A DNA stretch of 64,000 nt from Chytridium lagenaria (Eukaryota > Chytridiomycota > Chytridiomycetes > Chytridiales > Chytridiaceae), in assembly GCA_025449115.1 (NCBI GenBank), contig JAHLKC010000129.1, positions 1-64,000 on the forward strand, written 5' to 3'. Both the position numbers and the translations under genes were made by a program. The notes beneath the pieces were generated by a model, which was not told the DNA's origin, made no database searches, and saw nothing but the letters and a program-made list of their open reading frames with translations. Numbering within the stretch: position 1 is the stretch's first letter; every line of letters starts with the position of its first letter. Shown here piece after piece: positions 46,967-59,127 of this stretch.

Positions 46967-49900
46967 TCACCGCATCTCTCTTAACCTCCACACAAGCAAC
47001 CCATACACAACCCCCAAAAGGGACACCGTCAATCCAATCGATACAAACAAATCCCGATAATAACTGTTCAAATCAAACCCGAACCGTTGGAGAATGATGG
47101 AAGCAGGGATCTTTTTAAAAATAAAAGGTTAAAAGGAGAGTCGCGGGAAGGATGGGGGCTTACATTCACACTGGCTCCGGCAATGGTGTCGACGATTTTT
47201 ATTCCAGCAATGTCGTTCACGACGAGAGCTTCGTAGGAGAAACGGAAGAAAGAGCCGTATTGGATCCAGCGGATGAAACTGGGGATGCTCTCTGGAATGG
47301 GGGAAAAATGTGTTAGAGATGATGGAAACGATCAGGCTCCTTTTCAAAAGCAACCGAATAGGACCAACAAGGATCGAGGTTTTGTTGGGTGACAAAAAAA
47401 CAAACAGAAACAGTGCGACAAAGCAAAGATCCTGACAAGGAAAAAAGATGGATGGCGACGAGGAACACGTATCAACAGGACCGGAAGAACAAAAGGGCAC
47501 TTCCATCCAAAAAAAACAAAAACAACGAAAAAGAAGAGTAAAAACAAGAACCAACAACCTAAAAAAAAAAGGCAGAAAAACAAACTCACCCTGATTGATC
47601 AACAACCCGCAAACAGCATCTTAAACAAAATCACAATCGCCGCCACAAGCGTCGAAGTCCCCACATCCGGCACCGCAATAGCAAACGCCAAACAAAGCAA
47701 CCCAATCTCCGCCGCAAACAACAACACCACCACAATAAACTTGACATATTTATCCCCTTCACTCGACAACCCAATCAAAGCAAACACAATCGTCCCCATA
47801 ATAAACGCAGGAATAATCCGAAGCGCCAACGTGTCAAACACAAGTCGCGTGATAAACAACGGAAGCGTTCCATAAAATCCAGCCGATCGTTCCCTCACGT
47901 AAAGAGCGCGGTCGGACGCAAAACTACCAATCGCGGATATACCAGAGAACCCAAGAAGCGCCAACAGGAACACGAGGGATCCTAAACGGTTCTGAATCCC
48001 TCCCAATGAATTGCCTGATCGGTAATACAGCATCCCCACAAATACACCCAACACCACCGCAAGCACAAGATGGGCAAGGAGAAGTCCTAGATTCCTGTAC
48101 AGGTTTCGGTAAGAACGAAGCGTGAGAGCGGACAATTGCGTCATAAACCCAACCCTGTATGTGGGGTTTCGTCATGATCCCCACAGCTCCAATCGGCACC
48201 TCCCCTCTGTCGGTGTCTCTGACGGCGTGCGAGTAGAATGCGGGAGAGGGGAGATAGGGTTCGACGTAGGTGTGGAATTCTTGGACTCCTTTTTCGAAGA
48301 CGGTGCCCTCCCTTCCCCAAGAGACACCAACTCCACCCCATTCTCAGCGTCGGCCAATTTATCCACGCTCTTCACCTTTTCGCTGAACCGTTGACGAAGA
48401 CCGCTTGTCGTGTCCGTTGGGGATGGAATAGGGTCAATTTGCCCATAGCGAGATCGAGAAGATGGTCGGCAACGTTATATCCTCTGGACAGGGTGTGCCC
48501 GCATCCCGAACGGACTTCGTCACCTCCGCACCACCCGGTCCACAATACAACACAGTCCAGAAGCCAACACCAGTAAATCATCAAACAGCGTAAACACGTC
48601 TGACCTCGGTTGATGAATAGTGAAAATCACTGTCTTGCCATACACTTTAGCAAGGTCCGTCAACGTCTTCACCACCGCTAAAGCATTATACGAATCCAAC
48701 CCTGACGTCGGTTCATCCAACAACAGCACAGAAGGTGACGTCACAAGTTCACCCCAATACTGACTCTCCGTCTTTCTCCACCCGATATCCCTCGTTTTTG
48801 CTCCCCCACCCCCAACAATACTATCCGCAACGTGCTCCAACCCAAGCGTTCGGATCACCTCGTCCACGCGATCTCGTTTCTCGGATGTCGGGATGGATTC
48901 GGGAAGCCGGAGACTAGCCGAGAACATGAGGGTTTCGCGACCGTCAGCGTGGAGAGGAGGAGATCGTCTTGGTCGACAAAGGCGACGAGAGATTTGAAGG
49001 CGGAGGAGGGGAGGTCTTGACCGTCGATGGTGACGCGGCCGGTGATGGTGCCGCTTTTGGATTTTCCGGCAATGATATCAAGGAAGGTGGACTTTCCAGC
49101 ACCTGAATAGAAACACAAATAAACAACCAAGTTAAAAAAGTCTCCGAAATAGAATTCAACATAACAATTTGACTAAAGAACGAAGAAGAGAAGGAGTAAA
49201 GGAGGAAGACGGTCCGAAACACAATTGCAACATCATTTTTTGACTACACACCGAAGAAGGGAAAGAAAAAAAATATAAAGGAGAAAGAGGATATAAAGAA
49301 AAAGAAAAACTGGTGCGAGATAAACAAACCTGACGGCCCATAATCGCAAACACTTCCCAGCCCTCGCGGCCCCCGAAACCCACTCAACACGTCCGTCCAC
49401 CTACCACATACCCAACGCGATCAAATCCAATCGTCCACCCTTCCTCATAGGCGGAATCGGCATCTTCCTAGCCTTCACCTGCATAAACCAAGCCCAAGCA
49501 AATCCAGCCAAGATAACCGCAACCAAAGCCGCAGAGATGCCAATCCCCGCTTGTTCACCGGGGGTGAGGGAACGGAGGGCTGTGGAGGTCAGCGAATCGG
49601 CGGGCTCGTCGGAGGGGAGGGCGCATTCAACCGAATAAACAGGTCGGGAGGGTGAGACCCTCTGGGAACAAGTCTTTAAGGAAATCAACTGGGATTCGCG
49701 ATGTTAGTCAAGCAACGCAAAAATAGGGCGATTTACAGAAGTCACTTACAAAACGCGTTACATGATCCCGTGGCGGTTCGGTTGGTGCTGGTGGGACAGC
49801 TGAACTTTAAACCCCCTGATGCACTTTCGATGCTACCAGTTAAATCCACTACAACTCCCTGACCTCCACAAAAAGTCGCACCAGGGACACACTCGCATTT

Positions 49901-51031
49901 AGCCTGCGTACACGCCCAGTTATACGTGCCCGAAGTGCTCCCTGAAGCGATTTCAATGCTCTGCGTGCAGTTATTGATTAAGCACATGAATTGCTGTTTA
50001 TCATCATACCACACTAAAATGACGCGTTAAAAATACAGAAGAGGAAAACGACGGGGTGAGACTTACAGCTTCCAAGAGTGTAGCCGGCCGTAACATTACG
50101 GAAAAGCTGAATTTTGGATTGAAGAGGGTAGATGGCGGTCAAGAGGGGAACGTCGAGAGTACAGTAGGTGGTGGAAGCTTTCCAGACTTTGGCTTGACGA
50201 TTACAGACGGAAGTCTCTGAGCTCAAATTTGGCGTTGCGCAGGCAGCGTCGTTCAGACATGCTAAAAAAAAAATATATCAGCGATTTCTTTTCTCAGGTC
50301 ACTGGTTTCGCACCATCGCAACTGAGTCCGTCAAATCCAGTATCGCATTGTTGGCAGGGTTTTCCAATTTCGGTGTTGAGGGTTCGTCGAGAGTTTTCGA
50401 CGTTGGTCGAGTTGCAGACTGGGACGTGTCATGGTTAATTTCAAAAAAAAAGAAAGTGGTGGGTTTCTCACCTGGTGTCAAACAATCTTGACCACCGAAA
50501 CCTTGTGGACATTGGCAGGTGTTGCCAGAGCAGCCGCCAAAATTCCGACATCCCTGTTATCGGTAATTCGTTTTAGAATAATGTGGTTCTTTTGAACGTA
50601 TCTGTCTTCCAATCTCTTTAATGACCATCCTCAATCAGGAATTTCGTATCCGATCTCATGAATCCATTCGTCTTTTCGAATTTAATAATTGAAAGTGTTC
50701 TAGAAAGATAAAAGATCCATTGAATCCAGGCCGATCCCAATCGCTCATTCCAACAACATGTAGCCTCCATACCATTTCCAACAATAGCCCGGTCATCTAT
50801 ATCCACCATTCTCACCTGCTTATTGCAATCAAAACAGACAGGACAGGTTGTAGGAGACGGCGCAGGTGCTGTGATGGTAACAGTTGTAGTTTGAGCCATG
50901 ACGCCTCCTCCATTATTCAAGAAGAGTACAATGAGAGTAATCGCTGAAAAGGCAATGAGGAGTAGAGATGGATGACGTGTGGAAGGAGATGATGATGAGC
51001 ATTGAGCGGGTTTCCGACTTGACGCTGACAT
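46967..51031 (-). CDS. ABCG-type half-transporter with large Cys-rich luminal N-terminus (Adp1-like)
   Basis: ATP-driven membrane transporter of the White/ABCG family. The start ATG at 51031 gives MSASSRKPAQCSSS and a signal-anchor (LLLIAFSAITLIVLFLNNGG). EGF-like Cys-rich pieces follow (TCQCPQGFGGQDC, CQQCDTGFDGLSC), then a long luminal region with CVPGATFCGGQG and a membrane span (GISAALVAVILAGFAWAWFM, about 49530-49470). The nucleotide-binding domain has Walker A GAGKSTFLDIIAG (about 49110-49070), VAFVDQDDLLLSTLTV, signature RGISGGERRRVSIGV (about 48800-48755) and Walker B SVLLLDEPTSGLDSYNA. GYNVADHLLDLAMG closes the domain. The membrane domain holds YRNLYRNLGLLLAHLVLAVV, then SIPSFIRWIQYGSFFRFSYE and the end VYGLLVWRLREMR (stop 46967-46969). 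At least six single-base slips fall in the nucleotide-binding domain, mostly in G runs. The layout matches yeast Adp1. The substrate is unknown. Confidence 0.87.
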
Positions 51032-52947
51032 GGATGGCTTCAGATGGGATGTGTGTTTGATGGGTGTTTGATGGGTGTTTGATGGATGGGATGGGATGAT
51101 GAATGATGGTTCGACTCGGTAGTGAACGTGAGGGATGATACACCCCCGTGGGAGAGGGAAGCAACAACTTGTAAAAGTTATTAGTAATTAATAGAATGGG
51201 ATGATTTCTTGGAACGACGGCCGTCTTTTTTTATTATTTAAATTATTTATTTATTTATTTATTTAACCCGCAGCAATAAAAATCCATCCATCCATCCAAG
51301 CATTTTCTGTTGATGTTTTATATTAATAAACAAATATGAATAAAGAAGAATATTTTATTTTATTTATTTATTTATTTATATTAGATCGGGATTCGGGTGC
51401 AACACTACTGTCCTGACTGCAAAAATAAATAAATAATAATAATGAAACAAGGCTTCCTTTCCTTCTGGAAGAAAACTAATAAAAACTTGTTTGTTTGACC
51501 CTGAAAAACAATAGCCAAATATGTATAACTCAAGTACATATTGCACTCAAGAGCTTCTATTTTCATTGGTTCCTTAATTTCATATAAGAGAGAACATATT
51601 ATCCTTTTATAGTGATATTAGTCATCACGTGAAATGATCACAACAAAGGTAGTACAGTAAACTAAATTCACGTGATGTGAAGGGGCCGGCTCGGAGATCG
51701 AAGGGAAGAAAGCGTCTTTTATAGTTTCAAGAGGATGAAAAAGTCCAAATGCCTACCAGCCTATGTATGTAAATGTAGTAAACGCTATATAGTCACAGCA
51801 CACAGATGTTACGACTTTATTATGAGATAATGAACGCCAGCTATAACCGTGGCTTTTGTTGCTTCTGCTGTTGATACGTTTTTGTTACGTATTCACTTGG
51901 ACACGTCTTTTATCTGTATTAAGGCCTAATAGTTATTACAGTGTGCTTCTGCCTTTAAGCAGAGGTGCACCGCATGTAGATCCCGCCTGTCATTGGCTGT
52001 TGGACAAGACAGAGTTTCACGGCTAGATCTTTTCTTACGTTAACAAAAGGTGTAAAGTCCTCGCTTGCACATTGTTGAGTCCACTTTTACAGGCCAGAAT
52101 GACCCAAAGTAACCAATTTCATATACACTGAAATCAACAAAATACCCGTAGTAAACAGATCAAAATAAAATGAATCTTATGTAGCAGAAATAAACACAAA
52201 CCCGAATAAACTAAAAACTAAGTAATGATCAAAGTCAAAAATTAATCACGGCCAAATAGAAGACGCGTAAGACCCATAACAATCAGCTAAGAAACCTCGC
52301 TGCGCGACCGCTTAAACGCGAGCACCATCAAGTTTGAAATGTGTATAAAGAAAACCCCCATTCAATCTAGACTCATTACATCAAGATCGTATATGTCATC
52401 AATAATATAGCAGCAGTCATGGCTCTCCTGGAAAGAATGGCACGGGAACAAACAAACAATATATATTAGTGACGTGTCCGTTTGTCTTGCTTGGTCAGGT
52501 TATCTCATGAGTATCAGTTTGCTTAGGTAGAGGTACCTTACAGGAGTATTCTGTGAATAGTGGTAGATTTGGACAAAGGCATCACTTTTTCAGGTTGAAT
52601 GAACACGTATCATAGCATTGTATAGTAAGTTTCTGTTGATCGTAGTTTGCTGTTTTCTGTTCTTTTCATCATCCCTCAGTAAAGCTTGTGTAAGGCCTGC
52701 AGTTTGTTTAAAGGGTATTTACGGCATTCAAAATTCATCCTTCTGCAGAGACGGTATTGTATTGGCCAAACAGTCCTCAGTCCCTTTCTGGCCAATCGGG
52801 CTTTAAATATGAGCACCACTACACATTCGAACATTTCCATGAATTTTCATGGAGTTCAGTGCCGAGCATGATACGGAGGTTTTTGGGTTTGACTTTGCCT
52901 CAAATCCGTTTGCAACTTTTTCCATCCACTACTCAACTCATCCCATC
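51032..52947. other. Long intergenic region with TTTA microsatellites
   Basis: Divergent 1.9-kb region between the starts of the ABCG gene and dipeptidyl peptidase III. TTTA repeats lie at about 51243-51264 and 51355-51380, and a CCAT repeat near 51281-51298. The rest is AT-rich with no convincing coding frame. The open frames at 52618-52950 on the plus strand probably belong to the 5' leader of the peptidase gene. Confidence 0.5.
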
Positions 52948-55570
52948 ATGACGGTCACCACAGGAGATTCTCTGCGCTTCCTTGTTGATACTGCCGCCCC
53001 ATTGCTCGGTTGGAGGCAAAGAAGCACTTTGAATCGCTTACGGATAAGGAGAAGTTTTACAGTAAGCATACGCCATACATGCCAGTTGTGCAATGGTCCT
53101 AATGCTTTACATTTTGAAGCTCACCACATTGTCCGCGCTTCATGGGATGGATTCAATGTCATTGCTGCTCAGCTCTCCCATGATTCCGTTGCTCTCATCA
53201 AGCTCTTTAAGGTAAACTTTGTAGATCGGACTTCTCGGGTGCTGATCATTCTTCTCTGAACGCAGACGTCTTCATGGAGCCCGGATCCACCCCTCCCCCG
53301 CACCAGAGACCTCGCGGCATTGAAGAAGGCTCTGGTCTCTCTGACCAAGCATGGACTTACTTCTTGGAATACGCTGTCCAAGTTCTTTACAGTGAGTCGC
53401 TGTTTTCTTTTGATTGTATACTAACAACTCATTCCAGACGGAAGCAACTTCAAGTCATTTGGAGACACCAGTTTGTTCCCCGTGGTATTGAGGAGGACTT
53501 CCAAAAGGTCATTGAGGCCTCTGGATCGAGCTTTGCTGGCGAGACTTTCAACTCCCTCAAGCAGCAGATCTTTGCCCTTGAACCGGCTACCTCCCTCCTG
53601 ATCGGCTACCCTGACGAAGGCCACGTTTCTGGATACTATTCAAGGACATCACCCAAGACGAGATCACCTTTGTCCAGGTACTTTTTTGTTCTCATGCTTC
53701 CTTTTGAGTCCTTTGGTAGGATGTGATACTCATCGTTAATAGAGCTACCTTGAATCCAAGAACATCTCCGCCCTCAACACCCGTCTCTTCAAATCCGGCA
53801 CCGGCTTCATTCCCGCGTCGCTTCCGCCATTGTCAAGTCCGAGGAGCACGTCCACGAGGGCAAAACCATCACCATTGCCTATGGTGATTTCCAACACTCT
53901 ATGCAGCTTGCCGCTGCCAACATGCGCGCAGCTGTCGGTTACGCGCCAACGAACACCAGAAGGTTATGTGTGAGAAATACGCTGAGAGCTTTGAGACTGG
54001 TGACATTGATGCGCACAAGGAGTCGCAAAGGCTTGGATCAAGGATGTGGGACCTATTGTTGAGACCAACCTTGGATTTGTAGAGACTTACAAGGACCCTG
54101 CTGGTGTTCGTGCCGAGTGGGAGGGTTTCGTTGCCGGTATGCACTTTTTTTTTCCTTTTCCTCTTTTTGAATGTATTATAATTTTTTTCTGACCTGCACA
54201 CATTAGTCGTTAACAAGGAGATGACTGCCAAATTTGAGCGCCTTGTGAACGGCGCCGCTGACTACATTCGCCGTCTTCCCTGGGGACCTGATTTTGAGAA
54301 GGACAAGTTCAACCGCCCCGACTTTACCTCCCTCGAAGTTGTTAATTTCTCCACCGTCGGAAGCCCTCCGGCGGGTATCAACATTCCCAACTACGATGTG
54401 AGTTAACTGAATACAACTTATGCTACAGAGAGTATAACCATACTCATCGCGTTCTTTTCGCAGGACATCCGCATGACCCTTGGCTTCAAGAACGTCTCCC
54501 TTGGCAATGTTGTCAACGCCCCCGTCCCCAACGAGCCTCTCAGCTTCATTTCCGAGGAGGACGAGCCCCTTTACCGCAAGCTTCGCGTGAGGCTTTTGAA
54601 GTCCAGGTCGGTCTTCATGAACTTCTCGGGCATGGATCTGGAAAGCTTTTATCGGAGGAACCCGCTGGTGTCTTTAATTTCGACGTGCAGAACCCACCCA
54701 TGAACCCTGTCACTGGAAGGAAGGTGGATACTTGGTACAAGCCTGGAGAGACTTGGGGATCAAAGTTTGGACCGATTGCGGCGTCTTACGAGGAGTGTAG
54801 GCTGAGACTGTCGCTATGGCGCTTGTTGGTAAGATATTTTCTACAGATTCTCCACCGTCTTGTACTCTTTATTACTACTGCTGTGCCGTTAATATTTATA
54901 CTTGCCCTTTTTGTTGAATAGTCGACCGCGAGATTTTGAGCATCTTTGCTGAGGAGAAGGACTTTGACGATGTCATCTACATTGCCTACCTCAAATGGCT
55001 CGTATGGGTTTCGCCGCCCTCGAGTTCTATGACTGCGTAAGCTCTTCCCCTCTCTTGTCACAATCCCAATCTCACTCACCAATGATGTCAATAGAGCAAG
55101 AAGTGGGGTCAAGCCCACATGCAGGCCCGTTTCGCTATTTTCAACGAACTCCTCCGCGCCGGTGTCGCCTCTGTCACTCTTTCCCCCGCTGGAGACGATG
55201 CGACCATCCGTGTTGACCGGACCAAGATTGTGAGCCACGGTGGACCTGCTATGAAGGATCTTTTGATGAAGCTTCATATTTACAAGGCAACGGGAGACTC
55301 TGACACGGGTATTCAGTGGTATAGGGATGTGACTTCTGTTCCAGATGAGTGGAGCACTTACCGGGAGCTTGTGTTGTTGAAAAAGTTGCCGAGAAAGGTG
55401 TTTGTGCAGGTGGGGTTTTGGTCATTGCGATTATCTTTGAACGTGTATTGACTTTTTCATTTTCGTAGGGCAACACTTTTGTGCAGGATGGAAAGGTTGT
55501 TTTCAAGGATTACCCTACCACTCTGGAAGGATTTATTGACTCGTTCATTGAGCGTGACATTCCTCTTTAA
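52948..55570 (+). CDS. Dipeptidyl peptidase III (peptidase family M49)
   Basis: Cytosolic zinc exopeptidase that releases dipeptides from oligopeptides. The likely start is the ATG at 52948 ([20 protein letters not shown]). Landmarks: [35 protein letters not shown] (about 53125-53180), [35 protein letters not shown] followed after an intron by [15 protein letters not shown], the zinc motif HELLGH at 54616-54633 within [16 protein letters not shown], the third ligand in SYEECR-AE (about 54786-54815), [18 protein letters not shown] (about 55105-55160) and [20 protein letters not shown] to the stop at 55568-55570. The order and catalytic residues match the family completely. About ten single-base losses disrupt the frame (near 53010, 53335, 53470, 53641, 53815, 53951, 54022, 54588, 54811 and 54995). 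Seven or so short introns are present. Confidence 0.9.
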
Positions 55571-56352
55571 TTATCTGTTGTACTGGCTGTTGATGGAATT
55601 TGAAGTTGACCTCGTTTAACCTTTGGCACATTTTTTGCATTTTTTTTGTTACCATGCGTTTAAAGATGTTTTCTATATTTCCACTTTAGAAATATTCCAG
55701 AGCATTACAGAAAAAGTTTGACGGTATTGGGAGCGCATGCTTCCTGCGCGCGAAAGAACGTGCATGGATACAATGTCTGCGTTCCCTGTCTGCGCCTCTT
55801 CATGTTCTGATTGCTGTGTTCATGTGTTTGTACGAGTCCCAACCGTAAGTGTAAACTTTTTTGCTCACCGCTCCCATCCATCTTTTCTTCTTATTTCGGC
55901 CACCAATCGATAATATGAAATCCGTGCACGAAAAAATGAGGACGTTTTTTAAGGTAACGTTGAAAAAAAAGCGGGGGAGGAGGACTGTAATCCCACCGCC
56001 CTTTCTCATCCATCAATGATGCTGAAATTCAATGACAAACAAAAAAAAACTATCTTCCATACAAGAGCGATTTATTTTATAACACGAAAAATGAGAAATA
56101 AGGGAAACAAGGAAAACCGACGCAAAACGTTCCCATCAATCAAGTGGGAAAAACGAAACGTCTTTATAGTGGGTAAGAAAAGGAAGAGGTGCAAAAAAAA
56201 GAAGGCGGGTTAGACGGGGGCGAAAAAACAAGCTTGGCCCGAATCATCTCCTGCATCCATGAGACAGACAATGGAAATGGAAGCGGGGGATGGATCGGCT
56301 TCCCCATTAGGGACCGTGACGGAGAAAAGGCTCGACACGTAGGAAACTATGA
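55571..56352. other. Convergent spacer
   Basis: 3' flanks of dipeptidyl peptidase III and the DUF885 gene. AT-rich with A runs. The short open frames are Lys-rich low-complexity translations. No gene seen. Confidence 0.55.
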
Positions 56353-59127
56353 TTATTCCTCAGCCTTTCGCTTGGCGACCTAAGTAAGAAAAGCGATCAG
56401 AAACAGGATCCAAAAAAAATAAAAACGAATAAAAAAAGTGACAGATCTACTATGAAACTCACCCAAGCCTCCACCGCCTCCCCAAGCGCCTCCAACGGCA
56501 TACTCCCATCATCCACAAGCACCCCATGAAATCCTTTCACATCAAACCGATCTCCAAGCTCCTTCTCCGCAAACCTCCTCAACTCCTTCATCTTAATCTC
56601 CCCAATTTATAACTCAACGCCTGGCCGGGGATGACGCAGTATCGACGGACTTCGGTGAGGAGTTCTTCGCGGGGGAGGGAGAGATGGGATGCCATGAATT
56701 CAACACCTTGATCAATGGACCATCCCATCGCGTGGAGACCGGAATCGACGACGAGACGACAGGCACGTTGCATCTCGCATTCGAGACGACCGAAATAGTC
56801 AAAGGGGTTGGTGTAGAAACCCATTTCTTCGCCGAGCCATTCGCAGTAGAGGCCGTATCCCCTTTTTATGGAAAGAAGGGGGTTTCGTTAGAAAAGTGCC
56901 GTGTAAAACTCGAAAACAAAAAGGAGGAGGTATGACGGAAGAAAGGATCAAATATGGAGGATTCGGTCGGGGGTAGAAAAATAAAAGGGGGGGGAAAGGG
57001 GGAGGAGGAGGAAAGGTGTGTGTGGGGGGAGGGGGGTGCATAAAGAGAGAAATGATCAAACATGGGAAAATCGGTCCATGAGAAGAAAGAAAGAGGTTTT
57101 AAAAACAAAAAGCAAACCACTCACTCTGCATACGCTGTCTCCATCACAAACTTCCTGATAACATGCTGTCCCTCCTTCTCGAAAAGCCAACGAAAGCTGA
57201 TAATGATGTCCAGGCATAGCCTCATGCAAACAAATCGCCACCGCAACATGCTTCGGCTTAACCTTATGCAATCTCATATTCGCCATAAACGTCCCCGCCT
57301 TCTCCGGAGTCCCAGGCGCATAAAACGCAAGTGGCGCCTGCTGCTCCATGTAACTCGGCATTCCATCAATCACACACTTGAATTTCGGGAACGCATGGAA
57401 ATAATCCTTCATCCCTATCTCGGCGCGTTCCATGATCGTCTTGTAATAGGGGATCACGTCATCCGGGTTGTCAAAGTAGAGGTCTGGGAAGAGGGTGCGG
57501 TCGTTGAGGGCGGTTTGGAATTCTTTCACGGTGCCTGTGAACCCGCAGGCGGTTTTGGCTTGCTCCATTAGGGTGGAGATGCGGGTGACTTCTTGGAGAC
57601 CGAGGCGTGGATTTCGTCGGCTTTGTAGTGGACCGTGGTGTTGAGGAAGATGTAGGCTTCGTAGGCCTGTGCGGAAAGGGGATTGTTGTGGGTAGATTGT
57701 CAGAAATAGGAGATGGCAGAAAAGTGTGTAGAAACGATGAAATGAAAAGTGGGAAACCCAAACCAGAAAACAACAAAAACAAAAACTGAAGGAGAAAGAG
57801 GAGAGACATAAAATGAAATAAAAGGTTCAAGAAAGAGCAATTCACCGAGAACAAAAACTGAAGGGGAAATGTAAAAGAGCAAAAACGAAAAATATAAAAA
57901 GGCTCAATAAAGAGCACAAATTAACAAAAAACAAAAAAAAGATCTTTACCTCCTTATACCCTTCCAACCCATAAATTCCCGGATGAGTTCTAGCATGCGG
58001 CAAATACTCCTCCTCCAAAAACGTTTTCATCTTTCCAAAACTCGGAAACACATTCTCCACAATACTCTTCACCATAAACTTTTCATCCCCCATCACGTTC
58101 TTGGCTTCCTCAGCTTTCGCCATCGGCATCGCAGCAGCAACCGCTTCAAGGTCTTCTTTCCCCTCCCCTGACGAGCTTGCGCATTTCTTGATCAAGAGTT
58201 CGATGGAGTCGCGGGGAGCGTGACACCTCGGGCGATGCCGTGACGGAAATTGGAGATGATGTCGTTGAAACGGGAGGGAAGTTTGGAGAGACGGGTGACG
58301 TAGTTGGCGAAATCTTCTTTGGTGGCGACGGGTTGGTACTTGGGATGTGTGTTAGGAATGAGACGAAAAGGGTAGGATGAAGAAGGGTGGTGGTGTGAAA
58401 AGAACGGGCTGGGGTAACGGGAATTGAAGGGGATGGCGATGAAAGGAAGGGTGGGATTACAGAGAGCGGCGGAGTAGACAGAAGCAAAGCACGGCTCTTA
58501 CCATAGTGTATCCCATCTCAAGATTCATAAGGTTTCCACTCATATGGCTAAAAAAGAAATAACCGGTTAGCTATCCCCCTCAAATTCTACTCCAACAAAC
58601 AAGAAAACAACGCATACTTACTTCTCCCCCAACTCCAACGAATACCCAACCTCCCCAGGCACCCCAACCTGTTCCATAAACCCTTCCAAAGCATACTTTA
58701 AAAACCTCAAATCAGCCGCATCCGCAGCGCTCATCGTCTCTCCTTGATCCGCTTGCAGGGCTTTCACTTCACTCATCAGATCTTGGATACGGGAAATCAG
58801 CTCTAGGTTGAACTCTTTGGAGACTTGGAAGATCTCATCCTCGAGTTTGCCGCGGATACCAAAGATGGGGGCGTACACTGGTTGGAAATGAGTTGGTAAG
58901 TTCTCTCTCTGTAAAAGCTTGCACACACACACACACACACACACACCACACACACACACACACATACACACACAGACACAGACACACACACACACAACAC
59001 ATCACAACACACACATACGCAGACACACAATAAGCAAGAAAAAACACCTACAAGGATCCGTCGGCAACAACAAATCGACCGCGCGGTCATTCAACGTCTT
59101 GATCAGTTCAGCAGTAGAGACAGACAT
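56353..59127 (-). CDS. DUF885-family protein, metallopeptidase-like
   Basis: Members of this family carry an HExxxxHH-like zinc-peptidase motif. The start ATG at 59125-59127 gives MSVSTAELIKTLNDRAVDLL. A long first intron (about 59056-58880) contains the CA repeat. The next exon reads YAPIFGIRGKLEDEIFQVSK and a helical segment to about 58620. Further blocks are FANYVTRLSKLPSRFNDIIS, AKAEEAKNVMGDEKFMVKSI and KTFLEEEYLPHARTHPGIYG. After an intron comes AYEAYIFLNTTVHYKADEIH, then CGFTGTVKEFQTAL, and the catalytic motif HEAMPGHHYQLSLAFREG (about 57230-57175). The rest has GLYCEWLGEEMGFYTNPFDY, MQRACRLVVDSGLHAMGW and REELLTEVRRYCVIPGQALS. The end VAKRKAEE lies on a short last exon (stop 56353-56355). 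Single-base losses are evident near 58185, 57590 and 56607. Family assignment is strong, enzymatic activity inferred. Confidence 0.88.
58920..59030. repeat. CA dinucleotide repeat in first intron of the DUF885 gene
   Basis: Interrupted (CA)n tract of about 110 bases with occasional ACA and GACA variants. It lies wholly inside the intron that follows the first coding exon, so it does not affect the protein. Confidence 0.9.

Noticed and set aside
47129..47605. 158-codon minus-strand open frame with hydrophobic runs
   Set aside because: It spans an intron of the ABCG gene (T-rich on the coding strand). The hydrophobicity comes from Phe codons in pyrimidine-rich sequence.
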